This document shows positions 47,342-59,658 of a stretch of 64,000 bases of DNA, piece by piece. The position numbers and the translations under genes are program-made. Position 1 is the stretch's first letter; each line of letters opens with the position of its first letter. The DNA comes from Lantana camara (taxonomy: Eukaryota > Streptophyta > Magnoliopsida > Lamiales > Verbenaceae). The notes under the pieces are model-generated. The model did no database searches and was not told the DNA's origin. It worked only from the letters and a program-made list of their open reading frames with translations. The stretch is taken from NCBI GenBank assembly GCA_037501455.1, contig CM074862.1:86513501-86577500 (forward strand). Direction: 5' to 3'.

Positions 47342-50221
47342 ATGGCGGGGAATAACAGGGATGATGAATCGTCCACCAAACTGCTGGGAAGATGTTCTGT
47401 GTTCTACTATGGAGTGGGGCATATGTTGAATGATATAACATCTGCGTGTTGGTTCACATATCTCTTAGTTTTTTTGACAGATATTGGACTGCCCCCAAGG
47501 TTTGTGCTGCATTTTAGCTTCATCTTTGTTTTGGGTTTTGTTAATCAATTTAGTGTTGCCATTGAATGAAGACATAAGAAATAAGAAGTGATTTTCAATT
47601 GATTTCGCAGGGATGCTGCTATTGTGATGCTCTCGGGTCAAATTGCTGATGGATTCACAACCATATTTGCAGGCGAACTGGTATTGTTTGAATAAATATG
47701 TGTTCTGATCTGTATTAGGAAATTGAAGTGATTTATTCTTGTTTTTTCTGATTGATAGATAGATCGATATGGGCATTTTAAAGTGTGGCATGGAGCGGGA
47801 TCACTTCTGGTTGCTGTTTCTTTTTCTTCGGTTTTTGGTGGCTGTTTGCCCTGCAGAATTATGGGATCCTATTCGTCTTCTATAAGAACAGTTGGATATA
47901 GCTTTTTCGCTGCAGTTTTCAATGTTGGATGGGCTGCTACTCAAGTATCACACATGTAAGTCTTGTTTCGTTTTTTAATTAAATCAAATCGATAAGCGTT
48001 GGGTTCGTAGTGTATGCTCGAATATGATATTGATTTATAGTTCTTGCGAGTGTTTGTTGTAGGTCAATGGTGAACTGCATTACTCTGAATTCTACAAGCA
48101 GAGTCATTTTGGCTAGCTGTCGCAATGCATTTACGATGGTTAGTAGTCTTCTTGTGTTATATTGCATTGTATCGTTCTTTTCTTTGCTATCATTTTGGAG
48201 GAAAAATTTGGTTAAACTTCATTTTGTCTTGAAGGTTGCCAACCTTAGTCTATACGCTGTTGCTTTTGTGGTATTCAACCTTGACACAAAAGGGTCAATT
48301 ATTGATGTTGAGAATCAGGTACGTAATGTATCCGTTTTTATTTTTGGGATAATTACACTGGCATACCCTGATGTTTTGCCTAATTACGCAAACTTTCCCT
48401 GAGGTTTGAGATTCTACAAAAACTTCTCCTTACCTACCCTGATGTTTTAACCTGATACATGTTATTATAGTTCTTAAGTTACAATTGAATATTGACATGT
48501 AAATGACAAGGGTATAATAAGGTATCTTCATAAAAGAAATTGAAGATGATGTCGTTAATCATTGATCCAGGTGTAATGTATATTATTTGGCAGGGGAAGT
48601 TTATGTAATTTTCCGAACCTCTGAAAGTTTGTGTAATTAGATCAAACCTTAGGGTATGTCGGTGTAATCATCCCTTTATTTTTTTTGTTCCTTGTGTCTC
48701 GTTTGAAGTTCCTTTCTGACTTCATTATAATTTAATCAGTACCGATGGATAGCGTTTTCATCAATTTTCATCGGGATTTGCTTTGTGGCTGTCTTCAATC
48801 TAGGAACAGAAGAGCCGAGGTTAGTACACACACACATGTGTGTTTATGTTAATGTTCTATTAAATTTGCTCTTGAAATTTTACTTATGTTATCCTTTCTT
48901 GCAGATTGAAAAAGGAAGCTAATGAAAAGGGCCATGCTAGAATTTCATGGAGTTATTGGTTCAAGAAGATGTTGTACTACCAAGTGGCGCTTGTTTACGT
49001 GCTAACGAGACTCATCACAAATGTTTCACAGGTTACTAGCATGAATTAGTACAGAATTAATGTTACGGGAGTTTTGCTTAATTATTTAAAATAGGATACT
49101 TTCGAATCAAGAAACACACATTAACAAACTTTGCTTCTTTTGTCTATCATAGGCATTTCTTGCTTTCTATGTCATCAATGATCTTCAGATGACACAGTCG
49201 TCCAAAGCTTTGGTACCACGTTTGGATACTTCCCTAAAATTTTAATGTTTAATATTCAGGAAATTTTGTTTTCACTAATAATGATCAATTTTTTTTCCCT
49301 TTTTGGATTAGGTTCCTGCAGTTATCTATATTTGCAGCTTCATTGTGTCACTCCTCCTACAGGTTCCTTTCTATCCAGATTACATTTGAACTTCTTACCA
49401 ACTTTATCACTCCAAAATATTTTCACTTTTATAAAGTGCCCCTTATGCAACCCTCATTATGTAGGAGATCACCTGGACCGGGCAACGTTTAAAGGCCTTA
49501 TATTCTGCTGGAGGCCTTCTTTGGATAATTTCCGGTGCAGGAATCCTACTTCTTCCGAGCAGCATGAATGCTTTTATGTACATTTTATCAGTTGTGATTG
49601 GAATTGCAAATGCTTTGATTATGGTAAGGAACTAAGGAAAAAGTTGTCCTTTTCATTACTTGGCTTGAATTTTGTGGCAGATAGGAGAAAACAGATATAC
49701 TATTACTGTTTTCCTGTATATAATTGTTCCTGAAGAGTGGTTTCTCTATGGAATGACAGGTGTCGGCTGTAAGCATGCAGAGTTTTCTAGTCGGCGAAGA
49801 TTTAAACGGATGTGCATTCGTTTATGGATCATTGAGCTTTTTGGACAAAATATTATGTGGGCTGGCTTTAAGTCTGCTTGAGTCGTATCAAAGTCAGTTT
49901 CTGATCATTTTCTCTAGAACCCTTTCCTTATAAAATGTTATAGTGGCTAACATCTCTGGATTCAACCTTTTTGTGCTTATTTTATTCAAGTTTTAACTCC
50001 TTTTTTCGGGCTTAATGCGCTCTCTCTCTCTCAATGTTGCAGGCTCTGTACCAGAAGTGCGTAATATTCATGGTCATGGCCCGAATTTCTCTTTCTCTGT
50101 TACCAGATACGGTCTAGGCCTCGTTCCAGCTATCTGTTCGCTAGTTGGAGTCTTGGTAACACTCAGTATGAAGATTCACGAGCCCACATTAATGCCTTTG
50201 ATGGATCCACTCTTGGCATAG
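47342..50221 (+). CDS. MFSD12-like major facilitator transporter, 12 exons, 457 aa
   Basis: Exons are 47342-47499, 47611-47680, 47759-47955, 48063-48138, 48235-48318, 48740-48819, 48905-49031, 49153-49212, 49312-49362, 49465-49623, 49760-49892 and 50043-50221. The total is 1374 bp with consistent phases. The N-terminus (LGRCSVFYYGVGHMLNDIT, then CWFTYLLVFLTDIG) and the loop GQIADGFTTIFAGELIDR with GHFKVWHGAGS are typical of the GPH-like/MFSD12 branch. About twelve hydrophobic segments are spread over the protein. In animals MFSD12 is a lysosomal and melanosomal cysteine importer; the plant substrate is not established, so a vacuolar or endomembrane solute carrier is inference. Intron 5 holds a 329-bp MITE. 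A degraded copy of exons 8-12 lies at 42697-44020. Confidence 0.93.
48346..48674. mobile_element. MITE in intron 5 of the transporter gene
   Basis: The left end GGGATAATTACACTGGCATACCCT matches the inverted right end GGGATGATTACACCGACATACCCT. TTTATTTTT flanks both sides (48337-48345 and 48675-48683), a 9-bp duplication, though of low complexity. It is non-coding and intronic. Related sequence occurs in SOSEKI intron 4. Confidence 0.8.
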
Positions 50222-51030
50222 GCTGAAAACCAAGACTAAGCTTCTTTTTTTCCCCCATCAAATTCGTTGTATGCTAAATTTATCCCTATTAAATTTACCA
50301 TAGATGTCAGAACTGGGAAAAGAAAAGAGAGAAAAACAAATACATATTGCCCAGTCAATCTCTCTCTGTGCATGTAAATAGCAAGATATAGCTACAATTC
50401 ATTTTACCAGATATCTGTTGTATTGTTTCTACATGTTTTTATCGTGTTATATTGTGTTCGATATTTTTATGTTCACATAAAAAAATCATTTTATTTAATT
50501 TTATTTATACCTTGTCATATATGTTTCTATTCATGATATATTTAGGAATAAATTTTTTGGTCAATCGAATTTTATTTTATTTTTGCAATTTATTATTTGG
50601 ATAAACTTTTGTTGCATATGATTATTTAATGTTGAGTTTGTAATATACCGCCAATCAATTTATTTTTAATAATTTTGATTAAAAGATATAATACGATAAT
50701 AAATTACAATAATTTTGATTAAAAGATATAATACGATAATAAATTACAAAAAGGGTAAAATTCCGACGATAAAAAAATATTTTCCTTGTATATTTATGTC
50801 GATTGCGATCGTGGAAAAGGACGATTATAGCATTTGAGAGGGAATCTTGAGCCACATTCTTTAGAAATATCTAAAATTTTGGGGGGCCAAGCTTTCAAGA
50901 TTCGTTTCTAAAAATCACGTAAATAGTGAAGTATATGTTCAAATAGGGTAAGCACTTAACGCTATAAAGAGAAAAATATACATGGATAAGAGAAAAAATT
51001 ATTAAGTTATATTAAAACAACCAAATAGTA
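50222..51030. other. Gap downstream of the transporter gene
   Basis: 3' UTR and flank up to about 50440 (also present in the 42697 copy), then AT-rich sequence with a 40-bp tandem repeat at 50668-50747. There is no gene. Confidence 0.5.
50668..50747. repeat. Two-copy tandem repeat, 40-bp period
   Basis: AATAATTTTGATTAAAAGAT with following ATAATACGATAATAAATTAC is repeated exactly, back to back. Confidence 0.9.
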
Positions 51031-51033
51031 TAA

Positions 51034-51899
51034 GAGAGCGTTTGATAATGTAGATTATCCAATTTCACTTAATCTGTTTGTGGGGAATTAAGTGAAATTA
51101 AGTGTTTTTACACGAAGTTAATTTTGCGTTTGATACATTCAATTCATAAATTTAGTTGTATTTAATTTCACTTATTATTCTGTTTGATATCCAAGATTAG
51201 TATTGTGCGTAGAATTAATTACAGAAAATCAGAGCTAAAATAAAAGTTTATTTTTGAGGAAAAACTATTACATAACATATTTCCCTCCAATATGATGCCC
51301 ATGTACAATACAAACTAGTAATCCTGCACAGTTTATGCGTGTGCAAATAAAAAAATATTATTATATTAATATATATTTAATTAAAATTTTCATATTAATA
51401 ATTATTCTTAATTATCTTTAATATAATTATAAATAAATGAATAAATAAAATAATATAATATGACATTAATAAAAAATAATATAAGATAGGAATTAAAAAA
51501 TATGCGGAAAGAATAAAAGAAAATAATACAGAAAACTTGAAGTATAGTGAGAAAAAACCTGTTAAAAGATAAATAAAAAAATAAGATGTAAGTGGTAAAA
51601 AAAGATAAATAAAAAAAATATTTATCATAAAATAAAAGGAGACTTAAGATATAATATGTCAATAAATAGAAAAAAAAGAGTCCAAAAGTCAAAGACCTCA
51701 AGATAGGAGTTAATCCGTGATAAACACACACCCTCCCCTAAGATTTATTTGAGAACTTAATCTCTATGAATTGCGCAGATTACTCCGGGTCGAAGATTAA
51801 CTTTTCCGAGTTGGCGAGATTTAATAGGTGATATCAAACAAAAAATTAATTAAACTTAAATGGCCTAAATGAGCCTAATCTGATATATCAAACGCTCTC
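51034..51899. mobile_element. Tourist/PIF-Harbinger-like element with TAA target duplication
   Basis: The termini GAGAGCGTTTGATA and TATCAAACGCTCTC are perfect inverted repeats, and TAA flanks both (51031-51033 and 51900-51902). A 3-bp TWA duplication and a G..GCGTTTGAT terminus fit PIF-Harbinger. The 866-bp interior is AT-rich. The long minus-strand frames (51395-51731) are phenylalanine- and leucine-rich low-complexity translations, not a transposase. Confidence 0.82.
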
Positions 51900-51902
51900 T
51901 AA

Positions 51903-52332
51903 TATAATTATCGAACGTTATGCTACTTTCTTTAGATACCAACTACCTTCAAATAATTTTAAATTTTAGTGGTTGGGTTGGGTTGGAAAAAGTATTGATT
52001 ATTATTAATAATTGCATCTGTTTCAGAGTATGATTTTTCTAAAAATAGATGAGAGTAAAATTAATTTCAAAAATGGAAGAAAATTATAATTAATTAAAAA
52101 AGCAGGTCGGCAAAAATTGATTCCCTCTCTCTAGGTTCCACCATCGCCAGTTCTCTCTCTCTCTCTCTCTTCCTCGCCATCTTCTTTCTCTCTCTGCATC
52201 AAAAAATCGGAAATCCCGCCTGAATCTTGTGACGGGGTAGGTTAGGTTATATCTTTCCAGCACCATTTTTGAATTAGGGATTGAAGAACAACGCTGGATC
52301 TGAATCTGATACAAGACGGAGATTAAAGCAAG
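51903..52332 (+). promoter_or_regulatory. Upstream region and CT-rich 5' UTR of the PP2A gene
   Basis: A CT-rich microsatellite stretch (52153-52197), common in plant 5' UTRs and core promoters, lies about 140-180 bp before the ATG. I see no firm TATA box. Confidence 0.45.
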
Positions 52333-55300
52333 ATGAGCGCAGATCTGTTGGCTTCCAATACACATGGGAACCTGGACGAGCAAATTGAGCAGCTCATGCA
52401 GTGCAAGCCTTTGTCGGAGCCCGAGGTTTTTTTTTTTTCTTCTCTCTCGGTTTGAAATTCGCTGATTTTCTATTTTGATGTTTCCAGTTGGTTATTTACA
52501 GATCTGGTAGAATGCGGTGAGTTTGATTAGTTAGAGAAATGTGGGATTCTTGTTGTCTTTATTTTGTAAAATCTTGCTGCAATCACGTTTGTAGTTTTAG
52601 ATGAAGTGCTTATAGGATTTATTTGATGGGGGGTTTTGGAGCAATGTTTGATGCATTTTACGCATATCAGTTGGCCACACCCTTCTGGGAAAAATAATTC
52701 AAAATTCGCGAACTTGGAGATTGAGAAAGACAAGTACAGGATTTTGATTATAATTGGGGTAGGAAACAATTCCGTTTTCCTTTAAAGAAAAATGATTCTG
52801 CTATTTCGGGGATGAGGAGTTGGATCTTTCTACTTTTATTTACTTAACTTTTGTGATAACCTCGCAAGAAAATTCAGATTGTGAAAAAAGTGTGGGAGAG
52901 ATAACACCGGGTTTCGAAATGCGTTGTGCATGTGTGTGTAAATTTGTCTGCGTGCATATAGGGGTGTGTGTGTGTGTGCGTATATATTGTTGCTGCATGT
53001 AGTTCCTGAGAATTATGCATATCAGCTGAGGATCTACATCCTAGTGGGTTTTAACAAGTTAACATCCATTTTATTGGGACATGACGTTAGTCAGTCGAGT
53101 TACCCCATTAAGTTATAGCAACCAAAACTCATATACATAACTTAAAAACTTGTGGAACCATCAGCCCATGTTCTTTGGCTCATGACGTTACACATTCATA
53201 TAACTCCTTTTAACTATAGCAATCAAAACCCATAAAATAACTTAAAAAGCCATTTTAATCCATTAAACATTATGGCTAGTTAGTGTATCGCTAATAGTAT
53301 GATTTCATGACCACATATAAGAGCAATAAAGTACTTAGCATTCAAGTTTAGTGTTTTTAATTTGAATCATAATCTCATTAATAAATCATTTTTTTAACCT
53401 ATGTGATATTTAAAATATTTAAACAATTATGTAAACAATTGACACCCAACAACTTTAAATTTACCAAGCAACATGTTCTCTATGTATAAAATGCCACCAC
53501 AATGTATCCATCTTTCTTTGTGTGCAAGGTTGTGACGTGTTTTGTTCTTAGAGATTATGTTATGTGCATCAATTATGGAGTTGAAATTTTACATCAACCA
53601 AAAGTAATTGTTTATATAATTGGTTAAATTGAAATATTTTGCATGTCACTTGATATTAGAAAATTATCATATCACATTTTTTATGAGATTATGAACCAGA
53701 CTAAAAATGTCATAATAATTGTTGAATTCTTTCAATCTTACATTTGATTGCATATTGATCATGCTATTTGGTTATAAATGTTTGGATGATTGCGCTTTTA
53801 GAATTTGAGTTTTGGGTTGTTAGATGATGAGTTAACATGTTTTTGTAACATTGTGCAGCCAAAATTACACTCATAATATTTATTTATTTTAGCTTCTCCG
53901 TTACACATATTTCTTGTGGAGAGGAAATATTCTTGTAGATCGAGTGTTGATCCTTTTGTAAATGCAGGTTAGGGCCTTATGCGAGAAGGCTAAAGAGATC
54001 TTGATGGAGGAAAGTAACGTCCAGGTATGATTTGTGTTTGTTCTCATTGAGGTAGTGGAAACGAGGATTTATTGCATTCTAAATGATATATTTATTTATT
54101 TATGCTCTATGCAGCCGGTAAAAAGCCCTGTGACGATTTGTGGTGATATTCATGGCCAATTTCATGATCTTGCCGAACTTTTCCGAATTGGAGGGAAGGT
54201 ATTGCCTATTATATTCATATCCTTTTGCTTCCTTTTGTACTGTTATAGGAGTGAATCCTCCAGTCAAAGGAATGGGCCTGAGGATGGACTTTGTCTTCTC
54301 ATAAGATAACAGGTTGAAATTGAATAAAAAACTATTCTCGTAATGACCTTATTTGATTATATATATGTGCTATGCCTTCTTCAATATAGAAGTTTTTGCT
54401 TCTTTTTACTGCGTTTTCCTCTTTGATGATGGTCTGATTAATGTTTCTAGGCGTTCAATTGCATATATGCTTTTCACAATCATGAATTTCAATGTGGAAC
54501 TCTTAGTTGATGGGTACATGTGTCCATACCTTTTTCAAATGGAGAGAAAGGTTATTACTGTCAGACACACTGCTTTCCTTTTCTAATCATGCTTGTACCA
54601 GAATGAGTTGCACTATTGGTCTACAATGGGGACAGGGATCTAAGATTTTATGCTATGTCTTCGTATTTCTCCTCCTCTATGGAGATTGGGTAGGTGAGCA
54701 GTAGCTAAGAAATACTATCTTTAGCCTGATAGGCTTCCGGTAGTGTTCTTGTATTTGAGTTAGGCCAGTTAGTTTTCCTCCCATCCTGTGACAGCTTATG
54801 TCTTTGCTCTGTGCACTTGTGGCATGGAAATTTTCCAAAATGTTTGTTCTCTTGTGATATGTTCACTAAACTTTGCTTTTACAAAATTTTTTATGGTTGA
54901 TGTATCACCTGTTTCTTAATATAGTTTACTTTTCTGTTGACAGTGCCCAGACACAAACTATCTATTTATGGGAGATTATGTTGATCGTGGGTATTATTCG
55001 GTTGAAACTGTCACAGTAAGTACAAGCCATGTGGTAATTTCGATTTCATATTATTGTTTCAGGCAACTGTAGATTACTGTTTTAGAGTCGGACTCCTGTT
55101 TCTTGTTCTAGCTGTACTCTTCTTCCCCTGTTTGCAGTTCAGCATTATATTTTGCTTATCAACAGTTATTGGAGATGCTTATAGCTTACTTTCTGCAGCT
55201 TCTAGTGGCTTTAAAAGTGCGTTTTCCTCAACGTATCACAATTCTTAGAGGAAATCATGAAAGCAGACAGGTACCACTTTATTTTATTAATTTCAATTTC

Positions 55301-57919
55301 CCTTTTGATTGTTAATACTGTATGCAAACTGCTTTTCTTTGACTGATTTTTTGATATTGTAGGGATGGTTTAATCATTATGATGACTTGCCAACCTCATT
55401 TGTGCTAGAAAAGTAATGTGTTGAATTTTCTGCTATGTGGTTTTAATATTTTGGCTCGTTTTGTTTTCTGTGTATGTGCGTGCACATGTTCTTGATTAGT
55501 AATTCCTGCGGTACTCCATGTGCTCCTGTCATAAATTTGTGACTGCTGAAAGCTTGACTATTCTGCACAAATTCATCTTACAAATCCAGGCTTCATTGAT
55601 TAAGTTCTGCACAATCATTTACTTTGTGAGATGTGCTCTTTTTTTTTCTTCCCGATATGAGCATCTTTTCCATTTTGTTTCCTATGCAATTCTCCTACCT
55701 TGTTGCATTTGGAACTTTGGTTTGAGGAACTGAAAATCTTTATTGCCCTAGTAAGGAGAACTGGAGAATCTCTTTGAACTAGTAATATGAGCCGAGGCTC
55801 TGGAGATGCTGCTTGAACTAATTCATCATCTGTTTCTTTCTTGCAGATAACTCAAGTGTATGGTTTCTATGATGAATGTCTACGGAAGTGAGTTTCCCAT
55901 GTGATCTATTTCCTACTTTGTATTTGGTTTTGAATTGTTTACTAATTCTCTCATCTCAAAATTGCAGATTTAATGTCTTTACCTAATATTCTTCTTGACA
56001 ATCGAATTTCTTTATCACATACGATTATCAAATTCTTATGATTTCTGAAGAAACCATATCAATCATGATATGTTAGTAATGAAATGGAATTCCTGATCAT
56101 ATTTTAATATCTGCATGTAAAAATTGCTAAAGTAAATAAATGACATCATACAAAAGAAATACTCTTAAGTAGTTGGAAGGATAGTTTATCTCTATGATAA
56201 TTGATGAAGGCATGCAATGCTTCTCTACCCAAGTGTGTAGTAGTTTATACTTGGTTGCACTTATGGATTAATGTATACAAGTGTTCATACTTTGTCCCGC
56301 TTCTCCTCTTATATCCTGAAATACTAGTAATGCCTCAAAATTTTCACTTGGTTATAGGTACGGAAATGCTAATGTTTGGAAGATATTCACTGATCTGTTT
56401 GACTATTTCCCTCTGACAGCATTGGTTAGTTGAACTTTCTTCCTTATTATTGTTCTTGCACAGTTTGTTGATTCATTGCTTGCTATAAGGTTTTTTCACC
56501 CTGTCTTAGTCAAATCCAGGTTAGAGGTTAATCGCAGATTATTTTTTTTCTTGCTGTTTCACATCACATACAACCCCAAGTGAATGATTTTTTATATTAT
56601 TGATGTTTGACCGCCAGCAATCGTCATAGAGACTGACAAATATATGGAAGCTGTTTCGAAGAAAATGGTTATTTATGCATTGAGCACATGTTCTCTTATA
56701 GGGCTTCAAAATTTCACCTATGCTAGGTTTACTGAGCATGGACGTCAGCCAATTCTGAGATATTGATCTTTTTGTAGGTTGAATCAGAAATATTTTGTCT
56801 GCATGGAGGATTGTCCCCCTCTATTGAAACCCTTGATAATATAAGAAACTTTGATCGTGTCCAAGAAGTTCCACATGAAGGTCCAATGTGTGACCTGTTA
56901 TGGTCTGATCCTGATGATCGTTGTGGTTGGGGTATTTCGCCTCGTGGGGCTGGATACACTTTTGGCCAGGTTCTTGTCTATTTGTTGAAGGTTGGTCTTT
57001 CCATTCTTCTTTAACCTATTAACTTTTTCCATGCCTACTTTTTTGTTTTTTTTTTTCAGGACATATCGGAGCAATTTAATCACACCAACAATTTAAAGCT
57101 AATTGCTAGAGCTCATCAGCTGGTGATGGAAGGATATAACTGGGCCCATGTAATTTTCGCAATTCATCAATAACATGTGGTTCTGTTTTTGTAGCAATAG
57201 CAATGGATTGGTAATGGTTGATTTATGACCTTTCTACCACCTTTCTATTACAGGAACAAAAAGTCGTCACTATTTTTAGTGCACCAAATTATTGTTATCG
57301 GTGTGGAAATATGGCTTCCATTTTGGAAGTTGATGATTGCAGAGAGCATACCTTTATCCAGGTTCCTTTCTCTCTCTCTCTCTCTCTCTCTGTAGTCTGT
57401 ATCTGTCTCTCTCACTCATACACATATATATACATTTTTTTGTGGTGGTGTTTCCTTTCTTTTTCGTGTTCATTATTACTAAGCTTCCACAATATCTATC
57501 ACACTTCATCAAGTTGGTAAGCAGGTGTATGAAAATTTTCTGCTTTTGGAGAAGCTATACTTGTAAAAAGTTATATAGTAAAAATGGAATTCTTTGAAAA
57601 GGAAAGTACAAAAATACCTGGAGAACAGAAATAAGAACCTAGAAGCTGAAAAAAGCACTACCATTGTGCTTCTAGCTTATTTTAAGCAGAAGAAGTAAAA
57701 AACAAAATTCAATTTCTGCTTGATTTTAAGCCTAGAAACATGCAAACACCTCTTCTTCGAGCTTTCAAACGCTACATAACAGTGTGATAGAATAAAGTGC
57801 TTTCTATTTTGCTGCCTATGGTGGTTAAGTGGGGAAATGCCCTGTAATTGCAGTTTGAGCCAGCTCCAAGGAGAGGAGAACCCGACGTAACTCGAAGGAC
57901 TCCCGACTATTTCTTGTAG
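52333..57919 (+). CDS. PP2AC: PP2A catalytic subunit (subfamily II, PP2A-3/4 type), 11 exons, 313 aa
   Basis: Exons are 52333-52425, 53968-54024, 54115-54198, 54944-55015, 55199-55270, 55847-55887, 56358-56424, 56778-56969, 57060-57149, 57254-57361 and 57854-57919. The total is 942 bp with consistent phases. It is a metal-dependent serine/threonine phosphatase that works with A scaffold and B regulatory subunits in cytosol and nucleus. The PPP signatures are complete: GDIHGQ, GDYVDRG, RGNHE, then HGGLSPS and [11 protein letters not shown]. The C-terminus TPDYFL is the tail recognised for carboxymethylation and tyrosine phosphorylation. The extended N-terminus ([20 protein letters not shown]) and 313-residue length match plant subfamily II. 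A 1.54-kb first intron follows codon 31. A fragmentary copy lies at 44058-45157. Confidence 0.97.
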
Positions 57920-58975
57920 AGCTGAAAGCTGTAGACTCTTGTCAGTTGCTTGCTTACATGTCATTCCCTGAGATATTTGAGCTTGAAGATGCACTAAGCC
58001 TCATTGAAGGTGATGATGAGATTGCAAAGAGGCATGTAAAATAGATAAAGATAAGCCCCAATCCCCCTTCTGTTTAAGTTATATTCTAACCTATCTTAGG
58101 GTTTAGAGTTGGGGAAAAGTCAGGGTTAGGGGATGCTTTTGTGTATCATGTTTTATAATTTTTTATTTTTATTTTTGTTGTTTTGTTGTTGCCCTCTTTT
58201 TTTCTGCTAATAGTTTTCTTTGTTTTCCTTTAAATCACTGCCATTCTGTGGACAAGTGTTTTGTGGAAGTAATGATGGAATTTTGTCAGTTGGTTGATTT
58301 TTTTTCCATGTTCTTTGGATGGTTTATTGCTAAGAGCCAAGGCTAGAGCCCCTTATGTATGTGTGCTATTTTAATTGAAAGCTGTAGAAGTTTAGTCTGC
58401 AATAAAGCTTTTTTCTTGAATTTTGATACGGTTCCTTGGTTGCAATAAAATTTTGATACTCAGGGATCGGTGGTGACGGGTTAGATTATAAGAGGCGGAT
58501 TTTACCTGATTTTGTGGTCAGGGTTCGAAACCTTCTTGTTGAAAAACCCTTGAGAAGAGCTATACTTGTCGTTCGGGTTGAACCTACTTAAATAGGATAT
58601 AGAACCAAAAAGTAATATTGTACATAGGTTTGATGCAAAGTAATTTTAATATCTATCTATATATATGTTATTAAAATGAATGATATGGTACAAGTCTTTT
58701 TATATCTTTATTCTGTGAACAATTTTGAGCTCAAATATGGAAGCAATCAACTCCTGGAATTCAAATGCATATGATTTCATCGAGTATTATTATGTATGGT
58801 TTTTTTGGAGGATGCACAAATCTTGGGACATAATTATCATCTTTTATTAGATGGAAAACGCATCAATAATTATGATGCCCACAGGTTTCGGTGTGAATCT
58901 CGACTACGTACCAATGCACGTGAAAAATGTTTTAATAAGTTAATTGTTTTCGAAAATATATTTTAGCAGACCAAA
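57920..58975. other. PP2A 3' flank and intergenic gap
   Basis: The first 400-500 bp should include the PP2A 3' UTR (T-rich stretches and AATAAAG at 58401). A possible SINE fragment with GGTTCGAAACC is near 58455-58600. There is no gene. Confidence 0.45.
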
Positions 58976-59325
58976 TAACACGTAGAGATAAGAACCATCC
59001 ACATTACTGAAACTTTGAGCAAAAAATTACCAACTTTCGACATTAAGAAACTTTGATTAGAAAACTACGAGTTTTCAACGAGCAACAAAACCCAGCGAAG
59101 TGCTAAGTAGAAATGTTGGGACTGTAAACGAGTCGAATCGAGTTTGGAAATAACACGTAGAGATAAGAACCATCCACATTATTGAAACTTTGAGCAAAAA
59201 ATTACCAACTTTCGACATTAAGAAACTTTGATTAGAAAACTACGAGTTTTCAACGAGCAACAAAACCCAGCGAAGTGCTAAGTAGAAATGTTGGGACTGT
59301 AAACGAGTCGAATCGAGCTTGAAGG
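58976..59325. repeat. 175-bp tandem duplication
   Basis: The unit starting TAACACGTAGAGATAAGAAC at 58976 repeats at 59151 with one or two differences (ATTACTG/ATTATTG). It ends at GTCGAATCGAG in both copies. Non-coding; near identity points to a recent event. Confidence 0.93.
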
Positions 59326-59658
59326 TCCAAACTCGATAATATCCTCCCGGATTTGGACTTTTGTAGTGTGGAACTGTGGATCATACTTTTCAAGCTGCAG
59401 TTCTTGGAATTATGTGTCTCATATCAAAGTGAAGGAAATACAAGATATATATATATATATATAGATATTATCAGAAATAAGACTTGGACGAGGAAAGTAA
59501 GATTGAGAAGTATGATTAATCCTGTTTCTGATCTTCGCCTTCTTTACATTAAGGAAGGGAGCAACTAACAAGATCGACTTCCAATCACTAAAAATGAAGT
59601 CTTGACCAGAAGACAATTCCTAAACTAAACAAGAAGTTTGGTATAATTAGTGAGGTAG
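59326..59658. other. 3' flank of the SOSEKI gene
   Basis: It contains a short (AT)n run at 59447-59462 and the probable 3' UTR of the minus-strand SOSEKI gene. There is no separate gene. Confidence 0.5.

Noticed and set aside
51395..51731. Minus-strand frames of 77 and 107 codons
   Set aside because: Low-complexity F/L/Y-rich translations of AT-rich sequence inside a Tourist-like element.
58455..58600. SINE candidate with GGTTCGAAACC
   Set aside because: One B-box-like word without a clear A box, tail or target duplication is not enough.
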